A DNA stretch of 64,000 nt from NCBI GenBank assembly GCA_016201285.1, contig JACQDE010000067.1:30124-94123 (forward strand). Reading direction: 5' to 3'. This DNA comes from Acidobacteriota bacterium. GTDB taxonomy: Bacteria > Acidobacteriota > Terriglobia > Acidiferrales > UBA7541. The position numbers and the translations under genes are program-made. Positions 36,087-44,646 of the stretch are shown here, piece by piece (the stretch's first letter is position 1; each line of letters begins with the position of its first letter). A model generated the notes under the pieces. The model made no database searches and was not told the origin of the DNA. It worked only from the letters and a program-made list of their open reading frames with translations.

Positions 36087-37229
36087 ATGGCACTGAGCGT
36101 TGATGACCTGTTGCGACGCGCCGTCGAAACGAAGGCGTCCGACCTTCACCTGAAAGTGGGCAACCATCCCTACCTGCGCGTGGATGGCGTGCTGGCGCCG
36201 CTCACCGACGTGCCCCGCGTCACGCCCGAGGAAATGCTCTCGATGGCGTTCAGCATGATGACCAACCGCCAGAAGCAGAAGTTCAAGGAGACGGCGGAAC
36301 TCGACATGGCATATGGCGTTGCCGGGCTGGGCCGCTTCCGCGTCAACGTGTTCCAGCAGCGCGGCAACGTCGGCATGGTCCTCCGCGTGATTCCCACGAA
36401 GATTCGCACGATCGAGGAGCTGGACCTGCCGCCCGTGCTCGAGAAGATTTGCGAGGAGCAGCGCGGGCTGGTGCTGGTTACCGGCACGACCGGCTCGGGC
36501 AAGTCCACCACGCTGGCGGCGATGATCGACCGCATCAACTCGACACGATCCGACCACATCATCACGATCGAGGACCCGATCGAGTTCCTGCACCGTGACA
36601 AGAAGGGCTTCGTCAATCAGCGTGAGGTCGAAGTGGATACGGCCAACTTCTCGACCGCCTTGCGCGCCGCACTCCGCCAGGACCCGGATGTGATTCTGGT
36701 TGGCGAAATGCGCGACCTGGAAACCATTGGCACGGCCTTGCTCGCCGCCGAAACCGGCCACATGGTCTTCTCCACGTTACATACTCTCGATGCGACGGAG
36801 ACGATTCAACGCATCATCGCTGTCTTCCCGCCGCCGGAGCAGAAGCAGATCCGCCTGCAGCTCGCGGCCACGCTGAAGGCCGTCGTCAGCCAGCGTCTGG
36901 TGCGCAAATCGGACGGCCTCGGCCGCGTGCCCGCCGTCGAGGTAATGATCAGCACCGGCTACATCCGCGATTGCGTCATCAACCCGGATAAGACCCGCAT
37001 GATCCGCGACGCCATCGCCGCCGGTGTCAGCCAGTACGGGATGCAGACCTTCGACCAGTCGATCTATGACCTCTACTCGAAGCAGCTCATCACCTACGAA
37101 GAAGCGTTGACGCGCGCATCGAATCCGGACGAGTTCAAACTGCGCATCCAGGGTATCCGCTCCACCGCCGACGCCGCCCGCGAGGAAATGGAAAAGGCGA
37201 TGTCGGATTTCGACCGCGGAAAACGATAA
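36087..37229 (+). CDS. pilT: Type IV pilus retraction ATPase PilT
   Basis: The 380-residue hexameric ATPase pulls in type IV pili. It shows the PAS-like N-domain 'KASDLHLKVGNHPYLRVDG', Walker A 'GTTGSGKSTTLAAMID', the Asp box 'IITIEDPIEF', Walker B 'ILVGEMRDLETI', the His box 'HMVFSTLHTLDA' and the retraction motif region 'AVVSQRLVRKSDGLGRVPAVEVM', with 'AIAAG' and 'GMQTFDQSIYDLY' at the end as in PilT. I chose the ATG at 36087 that begins the conserved domain, with GAGGAG upstream. No pilB, pilC or pilin gene is close by. Confidence 0.93.
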   Translation: MALSVDDLLRRAVETKASDLHLKVGNHPYLRVDGVLAPLTDVPRVTPEEMLSMAFSMMTNRQKQKFKETAELDMAYGVAGLGRFRVNVFQQRGNVGMVLRVIPTKIRTIEELDLPPVLEKICEEQRGLVLVTGTTGSGKSTTLAAMIDRINSTRSDHIITIEDPIEFLHRDKKGFVNQREVEVDTANFSTALRAALRQDPDVILVGEMRDLETIGTALLAAETGHMVFSTLHTLDATETIQRIIAVFPPPEQKQIRLQLAATLKAVVSQRLVRKSDGLGRVPAVEVMISTGYIRDCVINPDKTRMIRDAIAAGVSQYGMQTFDQSIYDLYSKQLITYEEALTRASNPDEFKLRIQGIRSTADAAREEMEKAMSDFDRGKR

Positions 37230-37233
37230 CCAG

Positions 37234-37295
37234 CAGGAAGCATTAAGTTCTCACTGCTTCCTGCTTCCTTGCTTCCCTGCCTCCCTGCCTCTATG
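37234..37295 (+). repeat. Hairpin and polypyrimidine tandem repeat after pilT
   Basis: CAGGAAGCA (37234-37242) and TGCTTCCTG (37255-37263) form a perfect 9-bp stem. It runs into about 40 bases of repeated CTGCTTCC/CTGCCTCC units. The stem plus pyrimidine tail may end pilT transcripts; the tandem units look like slippage products. Confidence 0.5.
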
Positions 37296-37306
37296 CTTGT
37301 GGCCCG

Positions 37307-37828
37307 ATGCCAAGAGCGTCCAGGAAATTCGAAACTGAGGAAGAGCTGTACGACTTTGCGTTGAAGGCGCTGATGCGCCGCGGGCATTCTGTCTTTGAGA
37401 TGCGTAAGGCGCTCGAGCGCCGCGCGGACGACAAAGCGCTGGTGCGGCGCGTGCTCGACCAGCTGAAGGAGCAGAACTACCTCGACGACGCGCGCTACGC
37501 GATGCAGTTTGTACGACAGCGCTCGGAAAACCGCCGTCAGGGCCGCCACCGCATCGCCCGCGAGCTGCGCGCGCGCGGCGTCCCCGACCGCCACATCGAC
37601 GCCGCCCTCGGCGAAGTCCTCAGCGGAGTCGACGCCGCCGCCCAGGTCCGCGCCCGCATCGAGCGCAAGCTCCGTTCTCTCCGCGCCCCATTCGATGAAA
37701 CAAAACTCGCATCACTCTACGGCGCACTGCTTCGGGCGGGGTTTGAGTCAGATACGATTCGGCGGGAGCTCCGGGCAATCACAAAACAACAGGTTGATAC
37801 AGAGACACTTTCAGAAGATCTTCAGTGA
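37307..37828 (+). CDS. recX: Regulatory protein RecX
   Basis: The 173-residue helical protein matches RecX, which blocks RecA filament growth. Tandem three-helix repeats are visible: 'ALKALMRRGHSVFEMRKALERR', 'VLDQLKEQNYLDDARYAMQFVRQR' (in part) and 'GRHRIARELRARGVPDRHIDAAL'. In many bacteria the order is recA-recX-alaS; here recX and alaS are close but pilT stands where recA would be. The 3' end overlaps a convergent gene by 18 bases. Confidence 0.88.
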   Translation: MPRASRKFETEEELYDFALKALMRRGHSVFEMRKALERRADDKALVRRVLDQLKEQNYLDDARYAMQFVRQRSENRRQGRHRIARELRARGVPDRHIDAALGEVLSGVDAAAQVRARIERKLRSLRAPFDETKLASLYGALLRAGFESDTIRRELRAITKQQVDTETLSEDLQ

Positions 37829-38230
37829 AGATTTCACCCCTGCTTCCTTCATTGCCCTCTTGTGAAGTCGCAGAATCCATTTGACCGAGTCTGCAACGTA
37901 ATCATTCATCGCCGTCGCATCGTCTCGATGGAAGCGATTGCGCTGCTGGGTACTGAAGCAAGGATAGTCATGATTCATATCTTCCCAACCGTTGAAGTTT
38001 TTCGACAGACAGACAACGAACGTCCCACTTTCGTTGACCCCGAACTGTTCTGGGCTGACTTGCGACTTCGCTAGTCCTTCAAGAGCACTATCCGGATAGA
38101 CGTTTACCGCAAGACGGGACCTTGTAATCGTGTCTTCTAAGATGCGGATTTGCAGTTTGACGACGACTTCAGAGTAAGGCCCTCCCTCACCGTCGAAATC
38201 GTCGGGTTTCAGTTTCTGGCGCCGCTTCAC
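37811..38230 (-). CDS. Hypothetical protein between recX and alaS
   Basis: A 139-residue protein that I do not recognise. The GTG start at 38230 is decided by a very strong GAGGAGG ribosome site five bases upstream; the frame is open to 38338 but that part lacks signals. The product is soluble and mixed alpha/beta, with 'VVVKLQIRILEDTITRSRLAVNVYP' in the first half and a basic helical end. It runs against recX and alaS, and its bases look less GC-rich than both, which hints at a later insertion. Confidence 0.6.
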   Translation of the reverse strand: MKRRQKLKPDDFDGEGGPYSEVVVKLQIRILEDTITRSRLAVNVYPDSALEGLAKSQVSPEQFGVNESGTFVVCLSKNFNGWEDMNHDYPCFSTQQRNRFHRDDATAMNDYVADSVKWILRLHKRAMKEAGVKSSLKIF

Positions 38231-38261
38231 AGTTCCTCCTCTTCTGAAAGCAAGAGATAGC

Positions 38262-38267
38262 AGTATA
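38262..38267 (-). promoter_or_regulatory. Possible -10 box of the hypothetical gene
   Basis: TATACT on the minus strand lies 31 bases upstream of the GTG. No good -35 hexamer is found 16-18 bases further up. Confidence 0.3.
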
Positions 38268-38284
38268 GCAGAGCACGCGCGGCG

Positions 38285-38313
38285 TTGCGGCCCTGAGACA
38301 GGTCTGCGATAAT
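38285..38313 (+). promoter_or_regulatory. Predicted promoter of alaS
   Basis: TTGCGG (38285-38290) and GATAAT (38308-38313) are 17 bases apart; the GTG start of alaS is 35 bases downstream. Confidence 0.5.
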
Positions 38314-38348
38314 CGCCTGTTGCGAGTAGCACCTTCACGGGAGATGGT

Positions 38349-41051
38349 GTGACAGGTCACGAAATCCGACAGAAATTCATTGATTATTTCGCGCAGAACG
38401 GGCACCGGCCGGTGCGCAGCAGCTCGCTCGTGCCGGTGAACGACCCCACACTGCTCTTCACCAACGCGGGGATGAACCAGTTCAAGGACGTCTTCCTCGG
38501 CGTCGAGCAGCGCGACTACCGGCGAGCAGTGACTTCACAGAAATGCGTCCGCGCCGGCGGCAAGCACAACGATCTCGAAAACGTCGGCTTCACGAACCGT
38601 CACCACACATTTTTTGAAATGCTCGGAAATTTTTCCTTCGGCGACTACTTCAAGAAGGAAGCGATTGCCTTCGCGTGGGAGTTGACCACTTCGCCGAAGT
38701 GGTTTGCGATTCCGAAGGACAAGCTTTTCGCCACTGTTTTCAAGGGCGAAGAAGGCGTACCGCGCGACGCCGAGGCCTACGAATACTGGCTGGCCCAGGG
38801 CGTGCCGAAGGACCGCATCTACGAGATGGGAATGCAGGACAACTTCTGGGCCATGGGCGACACCGGTCCCTGCGGCCCGTGCTCGGAATTGCACTTCGAC
38901 ATGGGCCCAGCAGCGTCCGACCAGGGCCACGCGGATTGCGCCTTCGGTTGCGACTGCGGCCGCTACGTCGAAATCTGGAACCTCGTCTTCATGCAGTTCA
39001 ACCGCGACGCCGAGGGCAAGCTGGCGCCGCTGCCAAAACCGTGCGTGGATACGGGAATGGGGCTCGAACGGCTGACGGCTGTGCTTCAGGGAAAAGTTTC
39101 CAACTTCGAGACGGATCTCTTCATGCCCCTGATCGAATGCGCTGGAAAGCTCGCCGGCAAGCGCTGCGGCGAAAGCGCGGAGTCGGATATTTCGCTTCGC
39201 ATCCTGGCGGACCACAGCCGCGCTTCAGCGTTTTTGATCTCCGACGGTGTCATCCCGTCGAACGAAGGCCGGGGATACGTCCTGCGGAAAATCATGCGCC
39301 GGGCGATTGACCACGGCCGAAAGCTCGGGTTGAACGAGCCGTTCCTCTATAAACTCGCCGGTGAAATCGCTCAGTTGATGAAGAGACCGTATCCGGAGCT
39401 GATGGAAAGCATGGGACGTGTGGAAGCAGTCGTCCGCGAAGAAGAGGACAAGTACTCGCGCCTCGTCGTTCCCGCCCTGGAAAACCTGCGCAAATTCATG
39501 AGCACGAAGTACGGGCGCACCGACGTGGCCATTACCGGCGAGGCGCTTTTCTACGCTTACGGCACGCTGGGCTTGCGGCCGGACTTTATCGAAGACTGGG
39601 CCATTGCGGAGGGCTTTCAGCTCTATCCCGGCGCTCGCGATGAGATGGAGCGCCTGATGGAGCAGGACCGCGAGAAGGCAAAAGCATCGTGGAAGGGCGT
39701 GCACAAGGAAACGGCGAGTCCGGTCTATGCCAAGCTGGCGGAAACATTCCGCACCGAGCCGGACTTCTACTTCGGCACGCATTCGCGCGACTGCCGCATC
39801 GAGGCGATCGTCACCAAAAGCGGCCTGGCGAAGGAAGTGCCCGCCGGCGCCGAGGCGGAAATCGTGCTCGACCGCACCGTGATTTACTCCGAAGCCGGCG
39901 GGCAGATGGCGGACACCGGCGCGTTCTACGATAACGATCAGACGATGGAAGTCGCCGTGGTGCGCGGGGCGTATTACCCGGTGTCCGGACTGATCGCGCA
40001 TCGCGTCGTGGCGAAAGAAAAGCTTTGTGTGGGCGACCGCGTGGCGGTTCTCGCCGACGGCGCGCGCCGCGAGCACATCAAGCGCAACCACACCGGCACG
40101 CACCTGATGCACGCAGCGCTGCGCAACATCCTCGGCACACATGTGAAGCAGGCCGGCTCGCTCGTGGCGCCGGACCACCTGCGTTTTGACTTCACGCATT
40201 TTGCCGGCGTGGACGCCGACGAGCTGCGCGAGATTGAGCAGCAGGTGAACGAGCAGCTCCTGCACAACCACGAAGTCGAAACCGACATCATGAACATCGA
40301 CGATGCGCTGGCTTCGGGTGCGCTCGCTTTCTTCGGTGACCGCTACCCGGAGCAAAACGTGCGCGTGGTGACCATCCCCGACGCCGCCTCGCCCCGCGGT
40401 TTCTACAGCAAGGAGCTGTGCGGCGGCACGCACGTGCGCCGCGCCGGTGATATCGGCGTATTCAAAATCGTCGGGGAGCAATCGGTGGCGGCCGGTGTGC
40501 GGCGCGTGGAAGCCATCACCGGCGCGCGGGCGCTCGAGGCCTACCAGAAGGCGGCGGCCACATTGCAGAAGCTTTCGCAGGCGTTGAATGCCGGCGAGGA
40601 AGAACTGCTGGCGGCCGTCGAGCGGATGACGCAAGCGGCGCGGCAGATGGAGAAACAGATTGACGGGTTGAAGAAAAAGGCGGCGCACTCACAGGTGGAC
40701 GAGCTGCTGGAGCGGGCGCGGGACGTGAAGGATGTGCGCGTGCTCGCGGCGAAGCTCGACGAAATCGACCGCGGCAGCATGAGGCAGCTCGTGGACACGC
40801 TCCGCCAAAAGATGGGCTCCGGCGTCGTGGTCTTGGGGACAGTCGAGAATGGCAAGGTAGCGCTGATCAGCGGTGTGACGAAGGATCTCAGCTCGCGGCT
40901 CCATGCCGGCAAAATCGTCCAGGAGGTTGCCCAGCAGGTGGGCGGCAGCGGCGGCGGACGCCCGGATCTGGCCGAGGCTGGCGGAAAAGACACATCCGCG
41001 CTGGAAGGGGCTATCGCGCAGGTATACTCGATCGTGGAGCGAATGCTATAA
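38349..41051 (+). CDS. alaS: Alanine-tRNA ligase
   Basis: The 900-residue class II synthetase charges tRNA-Ala. The catalytic core opens with 'FIDYFAQNGHRPVRSSSLVP', motif 2 lies around 'GGKHNDLENVGFTNRHHTFFEMLGNFSFGDYF' (positions about 78-108) and motif 3 around 'DTGMGLERLTAVLQ'. The editing domain has 'HIKRNHTGTHLMHAAL' and the zinc site 'KELCGGTHVRRAGDIG'. The C-terminal part holds the coiled coil and DHHA1 domain with 'GGSGGGRPDLAEAGGKD'. The cysteine/zinc insert 'CAFGCDCGRY' near 200 is a common variant. It starts with GTG. Confidence 0.96.
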   Translation: MTGHEIRQKFIDYFAQNGHRPVRSSSLVPVNDPTLLFTNAGMNQFKDVFLGVEQRDYRRAVTSQKCVRAGGKHNDLENVGFTNRHHTFFEMLGNFSFGDYFKKEAIAFAWELTTSPKWFAIPKDKLFATVFKGEEGVPRDAEAYEYWLAQGVPKDRIYEMGMQDNFWAMGDTGPCGPCSELHFDMGPAASDQGHADCAFGCDCGRYVEIWNLVFMQFNRDAEGKLAPLPKPCVDTGMGLERLTAVLQGKVSNFETDLFMPLIECAGKLAGKRCGESAESDISLRILADHSRASAFLISDGVIPSNEGRGYVLRKIMRRAIDHGRKLGLNEPFLYKLAGEIAQLMKRPYPELMESMGRVEAVVREEEDKYSRLVVPALENLRKFMSTKYGRTDVAITGEALFYAYGTLGLRPDFIEDWAIAEGFQLYPGARDEMERLMEQDREKAKASWKGVHKETASPVYAKLAETFRTEPDFYFGTHSRDCRIEAIVTKSGLAKEVPAGAEAEIVLDRTVIYSEAGGQMADTGAFYDNDQTMEVAVVRGAYYPVSGLIAHRVVAKEKLCVGDRVAVLADGARREHIKRNHTGTHLMHAALRNILGTHVKQAGSLVAPDHLRFDFTHFAGVDADELREIEQQVNEQLLHNHEVETDIMNIDDALASGALAFFGDRYPEQNVRVVTIPDAASPRGFYSKELCGGTHVRRAGDIGVFKIVGEQSVAAGVRRVEAITGARALEAYQKAAATLQKLSQALNAGEEELLAAVERMTQAARQMEKQIDGLKKKAAHSQVDELLERARDVKDVRVLAAKLDEIDRGSMRQLVDTLRQKMGSGVVVLGTVENGKVALISGVTKDLSSRLHAGKIVQEVAQQVGGSGGGRPDLAEAGGKDTSALEGAIAQVYSIVERML

Positions 41052-41159
41052 TCCGTTCGCGCCAGAAACCCTGAACGGAGAAGAACGCATCTTTTCCGCA
41101 GCAGGTTTGATGTGTCTCGAAAATTGAGAGCAGGTTTCTTCTGCCTTCCCCAAAAACCG

Positions 41160-41873
41160 ATGGCAACCCGTCTCTACAATTGCGTCGCCGTGTGTTGCGG
41201 TCTGCTGGCCGTGATGGCGAAGCCCGCCAGCGGGCAGATCGCCATCTACGTGAACGACCACGGCAAGCGCGTGTACGTCAACGCGGAGCCCCCTGCCCCG
41301 CGCCGGACTGCGCCAGCCAGGTCGTCTGCGAAGACGGCTGCGCCTCAGGCTGCCACAGTGCGGTCCTCTCCGGTTGCGGCCGCTCGCTCCCGGCAGCTTT
41401 CCAAGACCGAGCTCGAGCGGATCGTGCACGAAACGGCCGCGCGGCACCGGGTGGACCCGGCGCTGGTGCGGGCGGTGATCGAGGCCGAGTCCGGCTGGAA
41501 GCCGAATGCGGTCTCCCGCAAGGGCGCGCAAGGGTTGATGCAGTTGGTTCCGGGGACGGCAGAAAAACTGGGCGTGAGCGACACGTTTGATCCCGCGCAA
41601 AATGTGGATGGCGGGGTGAAGTACCTGCGCATGCTGCTCGAACGGTATAACGGCGACATGGACAAAGCACTGGCGGCGTACAACGCCGGGCCGGGCGCCG
41701 TGGACCGGGCGCGCGGCGTGCCGAACTATCCCGAAACGCGCGCCTACGTCCAAAAAGTGACAGACACCTACTTTCGGCCGGGCTCCGGACGTGCCACGCA
41801 GGTCATGGGCACGTCGCGTCCGATCTACCGGATCGTGGACGAACGGGGCCGGGTAGTTTACGTCAACGAATGA
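41160..41873 (+). CDS. Lytic transglycosylase (SLT domain), exported
   Basis: A 237-residue protein with a signal peptide (YNCVAVCCGLLAVMAKPASGQ, about 5-26) and a Slt70-type domain from about 85. The catalytic Glu is in 'AVIEAESGWKPNAVS', followed by 'GAQGLMQLVPGTAEKLGV' and 'ALAAYNAGPGAVDRARG', the usual family blocks. It cuts the glycan strands of peptidoglycan with formation of the 1,6-anhydro bond. The short repeats 'IYVNDHGKRVYVN' and 'RIVDERGRVVYVNE' at both ends match the DUF4124-like binding motif. A GTG at 41112 would lengthen the signal region. The stop overlaps the amidase start (ATGA). Confidence 0.85.
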   Translation: MATRLYNCVAVCCGLLAVMAKPASGQIAIYVNDHGKRVYVNAEPPAPRRTAPARSSAKTAAPQAATVRSSPVAAARSRQLSKTELERIVHETAARHRVDPALVRAVIEAESGWKPNAVSRKGAQGLMQLVPGTAEKLGVSDTFDPAQNVDGGVKYLRMLLERYNGDMDKALAAYNAGPGAVDRARGVPNYPETRAYVQKVTDTYFRPGSGRATQVMGTSRPIYRIVDERGRVVYVNE

Positions 41874-43852
41874 GGCGCAGAGAGCATCGAACTACAAGTC
41901 CGAACTGGCCCACCTGCCGCCGGATTCTGGCGTCCATCCTTTTTCTCTCTCTTTTTTCCGCCGGCGCCTTCGCGCAGAAGAAAGCGGCCGCCCGCGCGCA
42001 GTACGAGCGCGCGGATAAGCAGCGTACGGCGCTCGAAGGCAAACCCCAGAAAGAACGCGCGCTGAAAGAGTACACGCAACTCGTGGCGGCGTTCCGGCGC
42101 GTGTATCACCTCTCGCCTCAGGCAGCCGAGGTAACCTCGTCGCTGCTGGCGGTGGGCGAACTGTACCAGGAGATGGGCCGCCTCTTCGACGAGAAGTATT
42201 TCCAATCCGCGGTGGACGCCTACCAGTTCCTGCTGCACGAGTACCCTGCCAGCCGCTACCGCGATGACGCGCTGTTCACCATTGCCCAGATTCAGCAGGA
42301 AGATCTCGGCGACCTGGACCTGGCCGAAAAGACTTACCAGGAGTTCCTGAATCGCTTCCCGCGCTCCTCGAAGGCCGAACAGGCGAAAGAGGCACTGGCG
42401 GAAATTGCCGCCGAGCGCGAGAAAGAGAAAAAGGCGTCCTCCAAAGCGGCACTGGCCGAAGAGCGCGCCAGGGAGCGGAAGATTCCGCAGGTCAGCGGCA
42501 TCCGTCACTGGAATGCGGAGCATTACACCCGCATCGTGATCTCCGTGGACAGCGAGGTGAAGTACCAAGCGGCACGCATCGCCAACCCCGACCGCATTTA
42601 TTTCGACATCTACAAGGCGAAACTCGGCTCGACGCTGGCGGGCAAGACGCTGGAGGTGCAGAGCGGCTTCCTGAAAACCATTCGTGTGGCGCAAAACCAG
42701 TCGGGCGTGGTCCGCGTGGTGCTTGAAGTGGACAAGGTGAAGGATTACTCCGTCTTCCTGCTGCCCGACCCCTACCGGATGGTGGTGGACATATACGGCG
42801 AGCATCTCGCCACCACCAAAGCTGAACCGCCAAAGACCGAGGAGCCGCCCAGCACTCCCCTCAAGAAGGCAGATGCGCCGCTCAAGAACGAGAAGGAGTC
42901 CGCGCGGGCGGCAAAGGCCAAGAAAGGGCCCAAGGAGGCTCCGCAGGCTGAATCGGCTGAGCCCGTTGTGGCTGCGGCTCCGAAGAAAGACGCCGAAACG
43001 GAAAAGCCGGCTTGGGCGGAACGGACCGCGAATGCGAAGCGGGAGGCTCCAAGCAAGGCCGCCGGGCCGCTTGTAGCGGCCACCCCGGCGGTGCCCACGC
43101 GCAACGGGCAAATGGATATGACTCGCGTGCTGGGATTGAAAATCGGTCGGATCGTGATCGATGCCGGCCACGGAGGGCACGATACCGGCACCATCGGCCC
43201 CACTGGCTTGATGGAAAAAGACCTGTGCCTTGACGTCGCCTTGCGGCTCGGCAGGATGATCCAGGAGCGTCTGGTGGGGATGGAAGTACTCTACACGCGC
43301 GAAGACGACACGTTCGTGCCGCTGGAGAACAGGACCGCCATCGCCAACCAGTCGAAGGCGGATCTGTTCCTATCCATCCACGCGAATTCCAGCCGGGACA
43401 AGAGCGCGCGGGGTATCGAGACGTATTATCTGAACTTCGCTGCGTCGGGAGATGCTCTGGAAGTGGCGGCGCGGGAGAATGCGCTCTCCCAGGGCTCCAT
43501 CCACGAATTGCAGGACCTCATCAAGAAAATCGCCAAAAACGAGAAGATCGAAGAGTCGCGGGAGTTCGCTCTGGAAATCCAGGAACACTTGGCCAAGCGG
43601 CTCCAGAAGGTGAGCCGAAGCAACAAGAGCCGGGGCGTGAAAAAGGCGCCGTTTGTGGTGCTGATCGGCGCAAACATGCCCTCGGTGCTGGCTGAGATCT
43701 CCTTCATCAGCAACCCCACCGACGAGACCCTCCTGAAAAAAGGTGAGCACCGGAACCGCGTGGTGGAGGGGCTCTATCACGGCATCGAGAAATACCTCCA
43801 GAACCTCAACAGCCTGAGCTTCAATTCGGCAAAGCCCGACATCCCCCGATAG
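41870..43852 (+). CDS. N-acetylmuramoyl-L-alanine amidase with TPR and AMIN domains
   Basis: A 660-residue exported cell-wall enzyme. Order: signal segment (about 17-36), tetratricopeptide-type repeats (about 60-190, with 'AYQFLLHEYPASRYRDDALF' and 'TYQEFLNRFPRSSKAEQAKE'), an AMIN domain (about 205-305) that targets peptidoglycan or the septum, a long charged Ala/Lys/Pro linker, and an Amidase_3 zinc domain from about 424 ('VIDAGHGGHDTGTIG', 'LFLSIHANSS', 'VLAEISFISNPTDE'). It cuts between muramic acid and the stem peptide. The TPR module in front of AMIN is unusual compared with AmiC. It is coupled to the lytic transglycosylase by a four-base overlap. Confidence 0.9.
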   Translation: MRRREHRTTSPNWPTCRRILASILFLSLFSAGAFAQKKAAARAQYERADKQRTALEGKPQKERALKEYTQLVAAFRRVYHLSPQAAEVTSSLLAVGELYQEMGRLFDEKYFQSAVDAYQFLLHEYPASRYRDDALFTIAQIQQEDLGDLDLAEKTYQEFLNRFPRSSKAEQAKEALAEIAAEREKEKKASSKAALAEERARERKIPQVSGIRHWNAEHYTRIVISVDSEVKYQAARIANPDRIYFDIYKAKLGSTLAGKTLEVQSGFLKTIRVAQNQSGVVRVVLEVDKVKDYSVFLLPDPYRMVVDIYGEHLATTKAEPPKTEEPPSTPLKKADAPLKNEKESARAAKAKKGPKEAPQAESAEPVVAAAPKKDAETEKPAWAERTANAKREAPSKAAGPLVAATPAVPTRNGQMDMTRVLGLKIGRIVIDAGHGGHDTGTIGPTGLMEKDLCLDVALRLGRMIQERLVGMEVLYTREDDTFVPLENRTAIANQSKADLFLSIHANSSRDKSARGIETYYLNFAASGDALEVAARENALSQGSIHELQDLIKKIAKNEKIEESREFALEIQEHLAKRLQKVSRSNKSRGVKKAPFVVLIGANMPSVLAEISFISNPTDETLLKKGEHRNRVVEGLYHGIEKYLQNLNSLSFNSAKPDIPR

Positions 43853-43856
43853 CTCA

Positions 43857-44324
43857 TTTGCTCGTTCAAATGGCTGGTGGCGCTGGTATGGTCCGCAGGA
43901 TCTGGCTGGTCTTGAGGATCACGCGCACCGACCACCCCGCCGCCGTCAACCGATCTGGTCCCGGCAACTCGCTGAGCGTATCCTCCAGTGGCGCCTGCAG
44001 TTTCCCCGCCGGGGCAAAGACAATCTCGTCGTCCTGCTCCGCCGCGAGGGGCAGCGCGCCTCGACTTCGATGGTGGGACGCATCCTCACCCAACGGAAGA
44101 AACGGGGCCTGCTGGTCGAGCCGCTGCTCCGCCCCCTCAAGGCCCGCAAACGGCCGCATCCCGATGTGGTGCGCAAGCCCCGCGACTGGCGCGTCCCCCA
44201 ACCCGGTGATCTGGTGCAGGTCGACACCTTGGAACTGCACCCGGTGCCGGGTGTCGTGCTGAAACACTACAGCGCCCGCGATGTCGTCTCCCGCTGGGAG
44301 GTCCTCGAAGCCCATTCCCGGGCA
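43857..44324 (+). pseudogene. Transposase/integrase-core remnant (IS481-like)
   Basis: Read in one frame from 43857, about 155 codons match the middle of an IS481-type transposase: 'WRWYGPQDLAGLEDHAHRP', 'LAERILQWRLQFPRRGKDN', 'LLRREGQRASTSMVGRILT', and the start of the rve domain 'PGDLVQVDTLELHP' with the first DDE Asp, then 'ARDVVSRWEVLEAHSRA'. There is no start codon or N-terminal helix-turn-helix, and the likeness stops at 44324, before the second Asp and the Glu. Both ends and the inverted repeats are therefore lost. It begins five bases after the amidase stop codon. Confidence 0.72.
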
Positions 44325-44434
44325 GTGCCCTCACCGGTTGCTCGACTACCTCACACTTTAAGAATTTGTCGCCCGGTGGAAGAAATAGGGCAAAGGAGCC
44401 AAGTGTTACTAATCTACAGGACGTGTACATGGAG

Positions 44435-44464
44435 TTGAAAAAGGCGCGTGAGCAGTGGTATCCT
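44435..44464 (+). promoter_or_regulatory. Predicted promoter of tRNA-Gly
   Basis: TTGAAA (44435-44440) and TATCCT (44459-44464) are 18 bases apart and lie about 50 bases before the tRNA. Confidence 0.4.
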
Positions 44465-44516
44465 TCGCGCGTGGATGACGGTTCCGGACGCGGGACCGCC
44501 GCTGCGGCGAAAAAGA

Positions 44517-44590
44517 GCGGGCGTGGTTCAATGGTAGAATAGCGGCTTCCCAAGCCGCGGACGTGGGTTCGATTCCCATCGCCCGCTCCA
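44517..44590 (+). tRNA. tRNA-Gly, anticodon CCC
   Basis: A 74-base tRNA with the 3' CCA encoded. The acceptor arms GCGGGCG and CGCCCGC pair fully. The D-arm contains TTCAATGGTAGAA, the anticodon stem is GCGGC/GCCGC with the loop TTCCCAA (anticodon CCC at its centre), and the T-arm is GTGGGTTCGATTCCCAT. It reads GGG codons. It lies between a transposase remnant and a convergent secreted-protein gene, a typical landing place for mobile DNA. Confidence 0.95.
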
Positions 44591-44646
44591 AAAAAATCGG
44601 TACGTTACCCGCCGATTCTTCCATCGGAGAAGATCACTCCGGCGTA

